From NCBI GenBank assembly GCA_910587015.1, contig CAJUME010000005.1, positions 124,001-188,000 on the forward strand: 64,000 nucleotides of DNA, written 5' to 3'. Origin of the DNA: an uncultured Christensenella sp. (GTDB lineage Bacteria; Bacillota; Clostridia; Christensenellales; Borkfalkiaceae). The notes under the pieces are model-generated. The model was not told the DNA's origin and ran no database searches. It saw only the letters and a program-made list of their open reading frames with translations. Both the position numbers and the translations under genes were made by a program. Of this stretch, positions 8,092 through 16,893 are shown piece after piece. Each line of letters starts with the position of its first letter. The stretch's first letter is position 1.

Positions 8092-8888
8092 TTTCCGACA
8101 GTCATTTGCTCCAGAATTCCATAAGTGTTTTTATAAGGCACAATATTTATATACCGCTTGTTTTTAAGATATACCATTTCCTTATGCGTAAACCACGCGC
8201 GCGCCCAACGCCCGACAACGTATCCGCTGTTATCTCTGTAAGCAACCTTGATATAGCACCATATAAGTCCGAAAGCGCCGACAACCTCGCCCTTGACGAT
8301 ATAGCTGTCGGCAAGAAAGCCGTTTTCCGATGTACCGCCTATATATTCGGAAATTTTTGCGTTTAGCCTGTCGCGGTATATTCCGCGATAAATAAGAATG
8401 TATACAAAAAATGCAAACAGCGCTGACGCAGAAACGGCAAGTGCCAAATCGCGGCTGTGGTCGTAATGAACGTTATAATGTTGTTTTGTTCCCACCGAGG
8501 AGTACGTTCCGTTCACGTCTATAACCACGGGTATCGTTTTACCGAGCTCGGCTTTGGCGTCCGCTTCCGTTTTCCACCAATAGCATACGCCCGAATACTC
8601 GCGTCCGCTCGCATCGTCTCTGTAACTATAAATATTCCGCCAACCCGAAACGGTTGAAGGGCTGTCGCTTTCGATATTAACGGTTTCACGGAAAAACTCG
8701 TAGTCCGTAATAGTTGCGGAAACCTCTTTTCCGTTGACAAGCATATACTCGCCGTAGAGGTTGCCGTTCCACAACAGCCAAAGCAAGCACACGGCAAGCC
8801 CCGCAAGCGCTGTAAGAATGCCAGCTATATCGGTAAAAATTCTTTTTTGCTTTACGCCTATATCAACGCTTGTTTTTCTGCTTTTCAT
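8088..8888 (-). CDS. Membrane protein with two spans and an intervening domain (DUF3592-like layout)
   Basis: A 266-residue protein of unknown function. A hydrophobic span lies near residues 17-40, a beta-rich segment of ~100 residues follows (YSYRDDASGREYSGVCYWW), a second span is near 150-170, and the rest is a hydrophilic domain. The layout and the (V/A)TITDYEF-type start of the middle part recall DUF3592 proteins, but I am not certain. It starts one base before the ecfT stop region and overlaps truA by 4 bases, so it is translated within the ecf-truA operon; any role in the transporter is speculation. Confidence 0.75.
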   Translation of the reverse strand: MKSRKTSVDIGVKQKRIFTDIAGILTALAGLAVCLLWLLWNGNLYGEYMLVNGKEVSATITDYEFFRETVNIESDSPSTVSGWRNIYSYRDDASGREYSGVCYWWKTEADAKAELGKTIPVVIDVNGTYSSVGTKQHYNVHYDHSRDLALAVSASALFAFFVYILIYRGIYRDRLNAKISEYIGGTSENGFLADSYIVKGEVVGAFGLIWCYIKVAYRDNSGYVVGRWARAWFTHKEMVYLKNKRYINIVPYKNTYGILEQMTVGK

Positions 8889-8889
8889 A

Positions 8890-9735
8890 TCAGCTGAGCC
8901 TTATATAGTCGTTAATAAGCGGAAAAATCTGCGCCCAGTAAATATTCAAAAGCACAACTCCCGCGATAAGCAGTGCAAAAATTACCAAAGCGACTATATC
9001 GCGGCCGCCGAATTTAAGCTTTTTGTACTTTGTACGGTTTTTGGAGCCGGAGTAGCAACGCGCGTCCATTGCATCGCCCAGCTCGTCCGCGCGTCTGAAT
9101 GCGGAAATTAGCAAAGGAATAAGAATGGGCACGATAGCCTTTATGCGTTTGAAAAGGTTGCCGCTTTCAAAGTCCGCACCCCTCGCCTTCTGCGCGGCGA
9201 TTATACGGTTTGTTTCGTCTATAAGCGTGGGAATAAACCTTAACGCTATTGACATAATCAGCGCAAGCTCGTGCACGGGAAACTTGATATATTTCAAGGG
9301 CTTTAACAAGCTTTCTATCCCATCGGTAAGCGCGACGGGCGTTGTGGTGAGCGTTAAAACAGACGAAGCCATTACCAAAAAGAAAAGTCTTGAAACCAAA
9401 AATACGGTGTTTACTATGCCCTCGCGGGTGATTTTGAATATCCACCACTGCGCATATACCGTTTCGCCGCCGTGGAAAAACAAATTTAAAACCGCAGTGA
9501 AAACCACTATAAAGATTATGCCCTTTACCGACTTTAACACTCTGCCGAACGGCACGCGCGATGCGGCAAGCGCAATGCTTATTACAAGCACGCACGCCAG
9601 AAGCGAATAGAAATTAGAGGAAACAAACAGCAGAACGATAAACGCGATAAGCGCGAGCAGCTTTGTTCTGGGGTCCATTTTATGGACGAAGGACTGCGAG
9701 GGATAGTACTGTCCGAAGGTAACGTCGTTAAGCAT
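8890..9735 (-). CDS. ecfT: Energy-coupling factor transporter transmembrane protein EcfT
   Basis: The scaffold membrane subunit that couples the EcfA ATPases to vitamin-binding S components. The sequence starts MLNDVTFGQYYPSQSFVHKM followed by DPRTKLL, has about five to six hydrophobic spans, and near residue 150-215 carries the coupling helices (ALRFIPTLIDE, AQKARG, FRRADELGDAMDARCY) that contact the ATPases. I choose the ATG at 9735 over one 27 bases upstream: GGGAGG lies 7 bases before it, inside the end of the ATPase gene, and the protein then has the usual N-terminus. It overlaps the ecfA stop by 8 bases. Confidence 0.94.
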   Translation of the reverse strand: MLNDVTFGQYYPSQSFVHKMDPRTKLLALIAFIVLLFVSSNFYSLLACVLVISIALAASRVPFGRVLKSVKGIIFIVVFTAVLNLFFHGGETVYAQWWIFKITREGIVNTVFLVSRLFFLVMASSVLTLTTTPVALTDGIESLLKPLKYIKFPVHELALIMSIALRFIPTLIDETNRIIAAQKARGADFESGNLFKRIKAIVPILIPLLISAFRRADELGDAMDARCYSGSKNRTKYKKLKFGGRDIVALVIFALLIAGVVLLNIYWAQIFPLINDYIRLS

Positions 9736-11551
9736 TTGCGCCTCCCTTGTACACCTCGGCAACGGCTTCGGTAAAGCCGTTTACTGTGCAGTCGCTATCG
9801 ATAATTATACCGCATTGGGCAAGCCCGCGGGAAATTTTTGCCGTAAGCGGAATATCGAGACCGAGCGCAAACAGCTCGTCCGCGCGTTTAAAGAGTTGGG
9901 CGGGCTTTTCGCATGCGAAAACCTTCCCCTCGGAAATTACCGCCGCCCTTGTACAGTTTTCCGCAACCTCGTCCATATCGTGGGAAACTATGATAACCGT
10001 TCTGCACCACTCTCTGTGGATTTTGTGCAACAGCTCCATAATCTCGCACTTGCCCTTGGGGTCAAGACCCGCAGCGGGCTCGTCCAGCACAAGGATATGC
10101 GGTTTGGTAACGATTACGCCCGCGATTGCAACTCGGCGCTTTTGTCCGCCCGACAAATCGAAGGGCGACTTGTCCTTTACCTCTTCATAGTTAAGCCCGA
10201 CCATTTCCAGACTGCTTTTTACGGCTTGCTCGGTTTCTTCGGCGGTTATTTTTTTGTTGAAATTTTTAAGCCCGAACGCAACGTCGGCAAAAACCGTTTC
10301 GGCAAACAGCTGGTATTCGGGGTACTGGAACACCATTCCAACGCTCGCCCGCAAAGCCTTGAAGTCGCATTTTTTGCTTGTTAAATCGAATTGCCCCACG
10401 GATATGGCTGGAATAACGGGCGGGGGACAGCCTTTTTTTGCCTTAGGTCGGCGGTAGCGCTTTTGCGACTGAGGCAGACGGATAAGCGCGTTAAGATGCT
10501 GGATAAGCGTGGATTTTCCGCTGCCCGTGTGCCCTATTATACCAAAAAATTCGCCCTCATCTATGTGTAGGTTTACGCCGCTTAACGCCTTTGCCGCAAA
10601 CGGGGATTTTTTGGAATAGGTGTACGTTAAATTGCTTATGTCAATATCCCATTCGTGCGTGCTTTCAACCGCAACAGGGCTGAATTTTGAAGATTGCCCC
10701 GCATATATGCCCTTGTTTTGCATATTTTTGACAATTTCTTCGGCAAGCGCTTCGGGTCGCAGAACGTTCGATATATCCATACCGCAGGCGCGCAGTCTGT
10801 CGGAAATTATGCTGATTTCCGGCAGAGATAAATTATAGGTTTCCAAAAGCTCGCCGTTTTCGAAAATTTCTTCAGGCGTGCCTTCCAAAACAATTTCGCC
10901 CTTATTCATAACGATTGTTCTGTCGGCTAAAAGCGCTTCCTCCATAAAGTGGGTTATGAGTATTATAGTCATACCCTCCTCTTTATTAAGGCGGCTGACT
11001 ACTTCTATCACCTCGCGCCTGCCCTTGGGGTCAAGCATTGCCGTAGCCTCGTCCAAAATCAAAACGTCGGGCTTTATTGCAAGCACGCCGGCAACGGCTA
11101 TACGCTGTTTTTGTCCGCCGGAAAGTCTTGCGGGAGTTGCGTTGCGGTATTTTTCCATACCTACGGCTTCGAGCGCCCAGTCTATTCTTCTGCCTATTTC
11201 CCCGCGTTCGATACCGATATTTTCGGGACCGAAGGCTATATCGTCCTCAACGATAGACGCAACCGTCTGGTTGTCGGGATTCTGAAAAACAATTCCAATA
11301 TGCTTCCTTATTTCAAGGTAATTTTTACCCTCTGCAACGTCCATACCCAAAACGGAAATTTTGCCGCCTTCCGCTTCAAGCAGCCCGTTCAAAAGGCGGG
11401 CGAGCGTGGATTTGCCACTTCCGTTATGTCCTATGACCGAAACAAACTCGCCGCGTTTAACCTTGAAGTCAACGTTGTTTACGGCGGGTTTTTCTTCTCC
11501 GTTATAGGTGAATTTTACTTTTTCGCAATCAATTATATATTCTTCGGACAT
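9728..11551 (-). CDS. EcfA1-EcfA2 fused ATPase of an energy-coupling factor transporter
   Basis: One 607-residue polypeptide contains two complete ABC ATPase domains. Domain 1 (about 5-245) has GHNGSGKST (41-49), LSGGQKQR and LILDEATAMLD; domain 2 (about 310-560) has GHTGSGKST, LSGGQKRR and LVLDEPAAGLD. Most Firmicutes encode EcfA1 and EcfA2 separately; here they are fused by a linker of about 60 residues. Domain 2 has a Lys/Arg/Pro-rich insertion (KRYRRPKAKK) shortly after Walker A. I start at the ATG at 11551 because MSEEYIIDCEKVKFTY is the normal EcfA start; the 22 codons upstream lie over the likely leader. It drives ATP hydrolysis for EcfT just downstream; no S component is in the window. 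Confidence 0.93.
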   Translation of the reverse strand: MSEEYIIDCEKVKFTYNGEEKPAVNNVDFKVKRGEFVSVIGHNGSGKSTLARLLNGLLEAEGGKISVLGMDVAEGKNYLEIRKHIGIVFQNPDNQTVASIVEDDIAFGPENIGIERGEIGRRIDWALEAVGMEKYRNATPARLSGGQKQRIAVAGVLAIKPDVLILDEATAMLDPKGRREVIEVVSRLNKEEGMTIILITHFMEEALLADRTIVMNKGEIVLEGTPEEIFENGELLETYNLSLPEISIISDRLRACGMDISNVLRPEALAEEIVKNMQNKGIYAGQSSKFSPVAVESTHEWDIDISNLTYTYSKKSPFAAKALSGVNLHIDEGEFFGIIGHTGSGKSTLIQHLNALIRLPQSQKRYRRPKAKKGCPPPVIPAISVGQFDLTSKKCDFKALRASVGMVFQYPEYQLFAETVFADVAFGLKNFNKKITAEETEQAVKSSLEMVGLNYEEVKDKSPFDLSGGQKRRVAIAGVIVTKPHILVLDEPAAGLDPKGKCEIMELLHKIHREWCRTVIIVSHDMDEVAENCTRAAVISEGKVFACEKPAQLFKRADELFALGLDIPLTAKISRGLAQCGIIIDSDCTVNGFTEAVAEVYKGGANA

Positions 11552-11585
11552 CTGTAACCTGAAATTATTTTTGCAATTCGTTAAA

Positions 11586-11614
11586 ATTATAGCAAAAACC
11601 GCGGCTTTTAACAA
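11586..11614 (-). promoter_or_regulatory. Promoter of the ecfA-ecfT-truA operon
   Basis: Minus-strand TTGTTA (11609-11614), 17-base spacer, TATAAT (11586-11591). Predicted start is near 11579, about 28 nt before the ATG at 11551, which supports that start over the upstream in-frame codon at 11617. Confidence 0.75.
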
Positions 11615-11717
11615 CAAATTAACGGCAAATATTGGTGAAAGTACGGTAAAAATTTTAAAATTGAGGTATTTTTAGCATAATTAAGCGTGATTTTGCAACA
11701 AAAATAGAAAACCGCTA

Positions 11718-11746
11718 TTGACAAGCCCGCGCGCGCGCGTTATAAT
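11718..11746 (+). promoter_or_regulatory. Consensus sigma-A promoter of nifJ with alternating CG spacer
   Basis: TTGACA (11718-11723), 17-base spacer and TATAAT (11741-11746) match the consensus at every position. The spacer includes a 12-base alternating CG tract (11728-11739), striking in this A/T-rich intergenic region. Predicted start near 11753; GGAGG precedes the nifJ ATG. Confidence 0.92.
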
Positions 11747-11807
11747 AGTGTATGTGCGTTAAGGCACTAAAACGATAAAACTTGTATTTAAAAATCGGAG
11801 GTTTTTA

Positions 11808-14800
11808 ATGAAAAAATTGACTATCGACGGTAATACCGCCGCAAGCCATGTTGCGTACGCCTTCTCTGAGGTAGCCGCAATTTACCCCATTACCCCCTCT
11901 TCCCCTATGGCGGAGGTTGCGGACGAATGGGCTACCGCGGGCAGAACCAACATGTGGGGTCAGAAGGTAAGAATTGCAGAAATGCAGTCCGAGGGCGGCG
12001 CGGCCGGCGCTGTGCACGGCTCGCTCAGCGCGGGCGCGCTTACAAGCACCTACACCGCTTCTCAGGGTCTGTTGCTGATGATTCCAAATATGTATAAAAT
12101 TTCGGGCGAGCTGCTGCCCATGGTTATGCACGTTTCGGCGCGCGCGCTGGCGGCTCATTCGCTTAACATTTTCGGCGACCATGCCGACGTTATGGCATGC
12201 CGCCAGACGGGATTTGCAATGCTTTGCGACGGCTCAGTTCAGGAGGTTATGGATTTGGCGCTTGTTGCGCATTTGTCCACGCTGAAATCGAAGGTGCCCT
12301 TTATCAACTTCTTCGACGGCTTCAGAACCAGTCACGAGGTAGCCAAAATAGACGTTTGGGACGAAACCGACAACTACGCCGAAATCCGCGCTATCTGTGA
12401 CGAGGCTGAAATTGCGGGCGATATTGCAGACTTCAAGTCCCGCTCGCTGAACCCCGAGCACCCTATTCAGAAGGGTACCGCGCAGAACGGCGACACCTAC
12501 TTCCAGAACAGAGAAACGGCGAACAGCTATTACGAGGCTACCCCCGCCATCGTCCAGAAAATGATGGACATTGTTTCTGCTAAGTGCGGAAGAAAGTACC
12601 ACCTGTTCGATTACGTCGGCGCACCCGACGCGGACAAGGTTATCGTCTGCATGGGCTCCGGCTGTGAAACCATAGAAGAAAGCATTAACAAGCTGAACGG
12701 TATGGGCAAAAAGTACGGTCTTATCAAAGTCCGTCTTTACCGTCCTTTCGTTGCGGACGCGTTTGTTTCCGCACTGCCCGCTACGGTCAAGAAAATCGCC
12801 GTACTCGACAGAACGAAGGAGCCCGGCTCGCTCGGCGAACCCTTGTACCTTGACGTTTGCTCGGCTTTGCTTGAAAAGAGCATAACCAAGGTAAAGGTTT
12901 ACGGCGGAAGATACGGCTTAGGCTCCAAGGAGTTCACTCCCTCTATGGTGCTTGCCGTTTACAAGAACCTTGAAAAGAAAGCGCCCAAAAACCACTTTAC
13001 AATCGGTATTTACGAGGACGTTACAAACACCTCGCTCGACTTCTCGCAGAAGCTTGACGCCGCACCCGAGGGCTCTACAAGCTGTAAATTCTACGGTTTA
13101 GGCTCCGACGGTACGGTAGGCGCAAACAAAAACTCCATTAAAATTATCGGCGACCATACGGACAAGCACGCGCAGGCGTACTTCTTCTACGATTCCAAGA
13201 AATCGGGCGGTATAACCGTTTCCCACCTCCGTTTCGGCGACACGCCCATTCAGTCCGAATACTTAATTGACAGCGCGGACTTCGTTCAGTGCTCCAACCC
13301 CTCGTACGTGACCCGCTACAATATGACGGGCGACATTAAGGACGGCGGCACGTTCCTTATCAACACCTCTGCAACCACGGTTGAAGCGCTTGAAAGCTTT
13401 TTGCCTGCAAAGGTTAAGCAGGATATTGCCAAAAAGCATATCAATCTGTACGTTATTGACGCTATAAAGATTGCGGCGGATTTGGGACTGCGCGGCAGAA
13501 CCAACACCATTCTGCAGTCGGCGTTCTTCCGCGTTAACCCGCAGATTATGCCCTACGACAAGGCTATCGAGTACATGAAGTACATGGCTAAAAAATCGTT
13601 CGGCAGAAAGGGCGACGCGGTCGTTCAGATGAACTACAACGCAATAGACGCGGCGGCGGGCGACAACCTTATTAAAGTAAACGTACCCGAAAGCTGGGCA
13701 AAGGCGACCAAGGGCGCAAAGATGGTTAAGGGCTCTTCCAACGAGTACTATCAGGAAATTATCAAGCCTATCCTTTACCTTGAGGGCGACAAGCTTAAAT
13801 CCTCGCAGTTCAATGCGGACGGACACGTACCCACCGGCACGACCAAGTACGAAAAGCGCGGCGTTGCCGTTCTTGTACCCGAAATCGACCTTGCAAAATG
13901 TATCCAGTGCGGAAACTGCTCGTTTGTGTGCCCGCACGCGTGCCTGCGCCCTGCGGTTATTGCAAGCGGCGCGGACAAGCCCAAGACGCTTAAAACCAAG
14001 GCGGCTATCGGCCTTGCGGGATATGAGTACAGAATGCAGGTTTCTCCCCTTGACTGTATGGGTTGCGGCGTGTGCGCTACCGTATGCCCCGTAAAGGACG
14101 GCGGAGCTATAAAGATGGTGCCCATTGCAGAATCGCTTGCAAAGGGCGAGGACAAAAACTGGGAGTTTGCAGTTGAACTGCCCGAGGTTGATACCTCTAA
14201 ATTCTCCAAGGCGACCGTTAAGGGCTGCCAGTTCGCAACGCCGTTGTTCGAGTTCTCGGGCGCGTGCGCGGGCTGTGGAGAAACGCCTTACGTCAAGGTT
14301 ATAACCCAGCTGTTCGGCGAGGACATGGTTGTTGCTAACGCAACGGGCTGCTCTTCGATATACGGCGGCTCCTCCCCCACCTGCCCCTACACAACAAACA
14401 AAAACGGACGCGGCCCCGCATGGGCAAACTCTCTATTTGAGGACAATGCGGAATTCGGCTACGGTATGAACCTTGCATACAGCGCAAGAAGAACCGCCGT
14501 TAAGGGCAAGGTTGAAAAGCTTGCAGAGCTTTGGAGCGGCAACGCGGAAGCAAAAGCGGCGTGCGACAACTATCTTGCGGCATTCGAGGACAGAGAAGCT
14601 TCCAAAAAGGCAAGTGCAGAGCTTGTAAGCCTGCTTGAACAGTGCAATAACTGCGGTTGCGAATGCGACGCGCTTGTTAAAGAAATTCTTGCCGACAAGG
14701 ACTGCCTTGCTAAAAAATCAATCTGGATATTCGGCGGCGACGGTTGGGCATACGATATCGGATACGGCGGTCTTGACCACGTGCTTGCAAGCGGCGAGGA

Positions 14801-15350
14801 CGTAAACGTGCTTGTACTCGATACCGAGGTTTACTCCAACACGGGCGGACAGGCGAGCAAGGCGACGAACATCGGCGCGGTTGCGAAGTTTGCCTCCGCA
14901 GGCAAGAGAATCAAGAAAAAGGATTTGGGCATGATTGCAAAGAGCTACGGCTATGTATACGTTGCCCAATGCGCAATGGGCGCTAATCCCGCCCAGCTTT
15001 TGAAGGCGCTGACCGAGGCGGAAGCTTATCACGGTCCTTCGCTTATTATCTGCTATGCGCCTTGCATTAACCACGGCATTAACATGACCAAGAGCCAGCT
15101 TGAAGAAAAGGCGGCTGTTGACTGCGGATACTGGCAGCTGTACAGATACAACCCCGACGGCGAGGTATTTACGCTTGACAGCAAAGAGCCTACGGGTGAC
15201 TATCAGACATTCCTTGCGGGTGAAACGCGCTATGCTTCGCTTGTAAAAACTCAGGGCGAGGACGTTGCAAGCGAGCTGTTCAGACAGACCGAAGAAAGCG
15301 CAAGAGAAAGGCTTGAAGGCTATAAAAAGCTTGCGGGCAAAAAAGACTAA
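11808..15350 (+). CDS. nifJ: Pyruvate:ferredoxin (flavodoxin) oxidoreductase, single-chain
   Basis: Oxidises pyruvate to acetyl-CoA and CO2, reducing ferredoxin; the central enzyme of anaerobic pyruvate use. The 1180 residues follow the fused homodimeric-type order: N-terminal pyrimidine-binding domain (AYPITPSSPMAE-like IYPITPSSPMAE), transketolase-C-like domain, gamma domain, a two-[4Fe-4S] ferredoxin domain with CIQCGNCSFVCP (from Cys698) and CMGCGVCATVCP (from Cys750), then the TPP domain with CAGCGETPY, GGDGWAYDIGYGG and NTGGQ, plus a further Cys pair for the third cluster. Expressed alone from a consensus promoter and closed by a strong terminator, consistent with high expression. Confidence 0.98.
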   Translation: MKKLTIDGNTAASHVAYAFSEVAAIYPITPSSPMAEVADEWATAGRTNMWGQKVRIAEMQSEGGAAGAVHGSLSAGALTSTYTASQGLLLMIPNMYKISGELLPMVMHVSARALAAHSLNIFGDHADVMACRQTGFAMLCDGSVQEVMDLALVAHLSTLKSKVPFINFFDGFRTSHEVAKIDVWDETDNYAEIRAICDEAEIAGDIADFKSRSLNPEHPIQKGTAQNGDTYFQNRETANSYYEATPAIVQKMMDIVSAKCGRKYHLFDYVGAPDADKVIVCMGSGCETIEESINKLNGMGKKYGLIKVRLYRPFVADAFVSALPATVKKIAVLDRTKEPGSLGEPLYLDVCSALLEKSITKVKVYGGRYGLGSKEFTPSMVLAVYKNLEKKAPKNHFTIGIYEDVTNTSLDFSQKLDAAPEGSTSCKFYGLGSDGTVGANKNSIKIIGDHTDKHAQAYFFYDSKKSGGITVSHLRFGDTPIQSEYLIDSADFVQCSNPSYVTRYNMTGDIKDGGTFLINTSATTVEALESFLPAKVKQDIAKKHINLYVIDAIKIAADLGLRGRTNTILQSAFFRVNPQIMPYDKAIEYMKYMAKKSFGRKGDAVVQMNYNAIDAAAGDNLIKVNVPESWAKATKGAKMVKGSSNEYYQEIIKPILYLEGDKLKSSQFNADGHVPTGTTKYEKRGVAVLVPEIDLAKCIQCGNCSFVCPHACLRPAVIASGADKPKTLKTKAAIGLAGYEYRMQVSPLDCMGCGVCATVCPVKDGGAIKMVPIAESLAKGEDKNWEFAVELPEVDTSKFSKATVKGCQFATPLFEFSGACAGCGETPYVKVITQLFGEDMVVANATGCSSIYGGSSPTCPYTTNKNGRGPAWANSLFEDNAEFGYGMNLAYSARRTAVKGKVEKLAELWSGNAEAKAACDNYLAAFEDREASKKASAELVSLLEQCNNCGCECDALVKEILADKDCLAKKSIWIFGGDGWAYDIGYGGLDHVLASGEDVNVLVLDTEVYSNTGGQASKATNIGAVAKFASAGKRIKKKDLGMIAKSYGYVYVAQCAMGANPAQLLKALTEAEAYHGPSLIICYAPCINHGINMTKSQLEEKAAVDCGYWQLYRYNPDGEVFTLDSKEPTGDYQTFLAGETRYASLVKTQGEDVASELFRQTEESARERLEGYKKLAGKKD

Positions 15351-15372
15351 AATAAATATATTATGACGAGAA

Positions 15373-15404
15373 AAGCGGCTGAGCGCATTTGCGCTCAGCC
15401 GCTT
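15373..15404. terminator. Bidirectional terminator between nifJ and the XRE gene
   Basis: Perfect 14-bp stem, AAGCGGCTGAGCGC and its complement, around an ATTT loop, followed by a T-rich stretch. It lies between the convergent nifJ and XRE genes and can serve both. Confidence 0.85.
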
Positions 15405-15414
15405 ATTATTTATT

Positions 15415-15618
15415 TTATTCGTCTGCTTCACCTAATAAATAATCACAAGAACAATCTAATGCTTTTGCTAATTTAACAATAGCGGAAGCTGTCGGCTCGC
15501 ACTCTTCTGTTTCCCACTTAACAATCATAGGTTGGCTGCAACCAACCATTTCAGCAAGTTTAACCTGCGTCATTTTCTTTTCAATTCTTAATTCTTTTAT
15601 TCTTGTAGCAATAATCAT
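15415..15618 (-). CDS. Small XRE-family (HTH_3) repressor
   Basis: A 67-residue protein that is almost entirely a Cro/C1-type helix-turn-helix: IKELRIEKKMTQVKLAEMVG then CSQPMIVKWETEECEPTASA and LAKALDCSCDYLLGEADE. Such single-domain proteins act as dimeric repressors and commonly control themselves and a divergent gene. It faces a Cys-rich mini-protein across an 87-base region holding three copies of ATATAAGTA (two direct, one inverted). A role at these sites is inferred from position. Confidence 0.9.
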   Translation of the reverse strand: MIIATRIKELRIEKKMTQVKLAEMVGCSQPMIVKWETEECEPTASAIVKLAKALDCSCDYLLGEADE

Positions 15619-15635
15619 AAAAAAATTTTACAAAA

Positions 15636-15688
15636 ATATAAGTAAACTTATTGACAATATAAGTATAATTATATTAGTATACTTATAT
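15636..15688. promoter_or_regulatory. Triple operator-like repeats between the XRE gene and the Cys-rich gene
   Basis: ATATAAGTA occurs at 15636-15644 and 15657-15665 (21 bases apart, two helical turns) and inverted as TACTTATAT at 15680-15688. The second and third copies form the arms of TATAAGTATA-N10-TATACTTATA. TTGACA at 15651-15656 is a -35 for the plus strand; the -10 is not clear among the A/T-rich options. This is the expected layout for XRE control of a divergent promoter pair. Confidence 0.65.
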
Positions 15689-15705
15689 AAACAAGGAGGT
15701 TTATT

Positions 15706-15960
15706 ATGGAGGACAAAAATCATAGGTGCTTTAATTGCGGGAGCTTCGAGGCGTATTTTACAAAAGCGTATTGCTGTTATTTGCGGGAGGACTGCGGAAT
15801 GTGCAAAAAGCTTAAAAGGGTTGTGAGCAAGCAAGACAGCTGCGAGAGCTGGCGGACAAGGAACTTTAACCAAGCAAAGAAAAAAAGTATGGTTTTGGCG
15901 AGCCTTAACAACGTGCTTACCGACATCAGCGTTATAAGACAGTTTATTGAGGAAGAATAA
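15706..15960 (+). CDS. Cys-rich small protein, probable zinc-binding
   Basis: An 84-residue protein I do not recognise. Its first half has seven cysteines (8, 11, 23, 24, 30, 33, 46) in two CxxC pairs, CFNC and CGMC, suggesting one or two zinc sites; the second half is a likely amphipathic helix. AAGGAGG lies 7 bases before the ATG at 15706. It is divergent from the XRE repressor and closed by its own terminator, so the pair is a self-contained regulated module. No toxin motif is visible. Confidence 0.75.
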   Translation: MEDKNHRCFNCGSFEAYFTKAYCCYLREDCGMCKKLKRVVSKQDSCESWRTRNFNQAKKKSMVLASLNNVLTDISVIRQFIEEE

Positions 15961-15967
15961 AAAATGC

Positions 15968-15993
15968 GCCCGCCGAGCTTTTGCTCGGCGGGC
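15968..15993. terminator. Terminator between the Cys-rich gene and aguB
   Basis: GCCCGCCGAGC (15968-15978), TTTT loop and exact complement (15983-15993). The flanking tract is A-rich upstream and weakly T-rich downstream, so it may also serve the convergent aguB. Confidence 0.75.
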
Positions 15994-16005
15994 AATATTC
16001 TGCAA

Positions 16006-16881
16006 TTACTTACTTGTTATATCCTTATAGGTTTCGGGGCGGCGGTCACGGAACAGCCCCCACTCCAAACGCGCCTGACGGTATTCCTCAAAATCGAACT
16101 CCGCAAAAATCAAGCCCTCTTCGTTGCGGGAAAGCTCGGTAAGCTTTGCGCCCGTGTTGTCGGTTATAAACGAGGAGCCGTAAAAATTCAGACTCGAAGT
16201 CTGCCCGCCGTTTTCGGCAGAGGGCAAAACCTTTTCCTCGCCAATACGGTTTGCCGCGGCAACGGGTACAAGATTTGCCGCCGCGTGACCCTGCATTACC
16301 CTTTGCCAGTGCCCCGCGCTGTCCGCGCCGAGGATAGGCTCGCTGCCGATTGCCGTGGGATAAAGGATAATTTCCGCGCCGTTTAGCGCAAGCGAGCGGG
16401 CTGTTTCGGGAAACCACTGGTCCCAGCAAATTCCTATACCTATTGTGCCGAAAGCCGTTTTAAAGGTTTTAAAGCCGGTATTACCCGCCGTGAAATAGAA
16501 TTTTTCCTGATAATAATGGTCGTCGGGAATGTGCGTTTTGCGGTATACGCCCAAAATTTTGCCGTTTTCGAGCACGGCAACCGAATTATACAAAACATTG
16601 CCGCTTTTTTCGTAAAAGCTGACGGGAATAACCATATTGTATTTTTCGGAAAGCGGAAGCAAGGCTTTTACCGCCGCATTTTGCTCGGTTTCCTCGGCAA
16701 ATTTATAATAGCCGTAGTTGCGCTCCTGACAGAAGTACGGACGTTCGAAAAGCTCGGGCAAAAGCACTATGTTTGCACCGTTTTGCGCCGCCTCTTCAAT
16801 AAATTTTTCGGCTTTTTTAATATTTTGCGCGCGGTCGCTTACGCAACACATTTGCACGCATGCAATTTTCACTTTTTTCAT
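16006..16881 (-). CDS. aguB: N-carbamoylputrescine amidase
   Basis: Hydrolyses N-carbamoylputrescine to putrescine, CO2 and ammonia. The 291-residue nitrilase-fold protein has the catalytic triad Glu43 (LPELFERPYF), Lys115 (YRKTHIPDD) and Cys152 (GIGICWDQWFPE). The long AguB-type N-terminus KKVKIACVQM and the phrase CQERNYGYY are characteristic of this subgroup. Last gene of the polyamine cluster; an 80-base gap with a G-rich hairpin separates it from aguA. Confidence 0.95.
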   Translation of the reverse strand: MKKVKIACVQMCCVSDRAQNIKKAEKFIEEAAQNGANIVLLPELFERPYFCQERNYGYYKFAEETEQNAAVKALLPLSEKYNMVIPVSFYEKSGNVLYNSVAVLENGKILGVYRKTHIPDDHYYQEKFYFTAGNTGFKTFKTAFGTIGIGICWDQWFPETARSLALNGAEIILYPTAIGSEPILGADSAGHWQRVMQGHAAANLVPVAAANRIGEEKVLPSAENGGQTSSLNFYGSSFITDNTGAKLTELSRNEEGLIFAEFDFEEYRQARLEWGLFRDRRPETYKDITSK

Positions 16882-16893
16882 AGATGTCCTTCA

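Noticed and set aside
13263..13937. Long open frame on the strand opposite nifJ
   Set aside because: It lies wholly inside nifJ, has low-complexity Arg/Val-rich content and no ribosome binding site; it is a by-product of the codon bias of nifJ.
15415..15960. Prophage or insertion element around the XRE gene
   Set aside because: Neighbours on both sides are housekeeping or metabolic genes; no integrase, transposase, terminal repeats or attachment-like duplications are visible.
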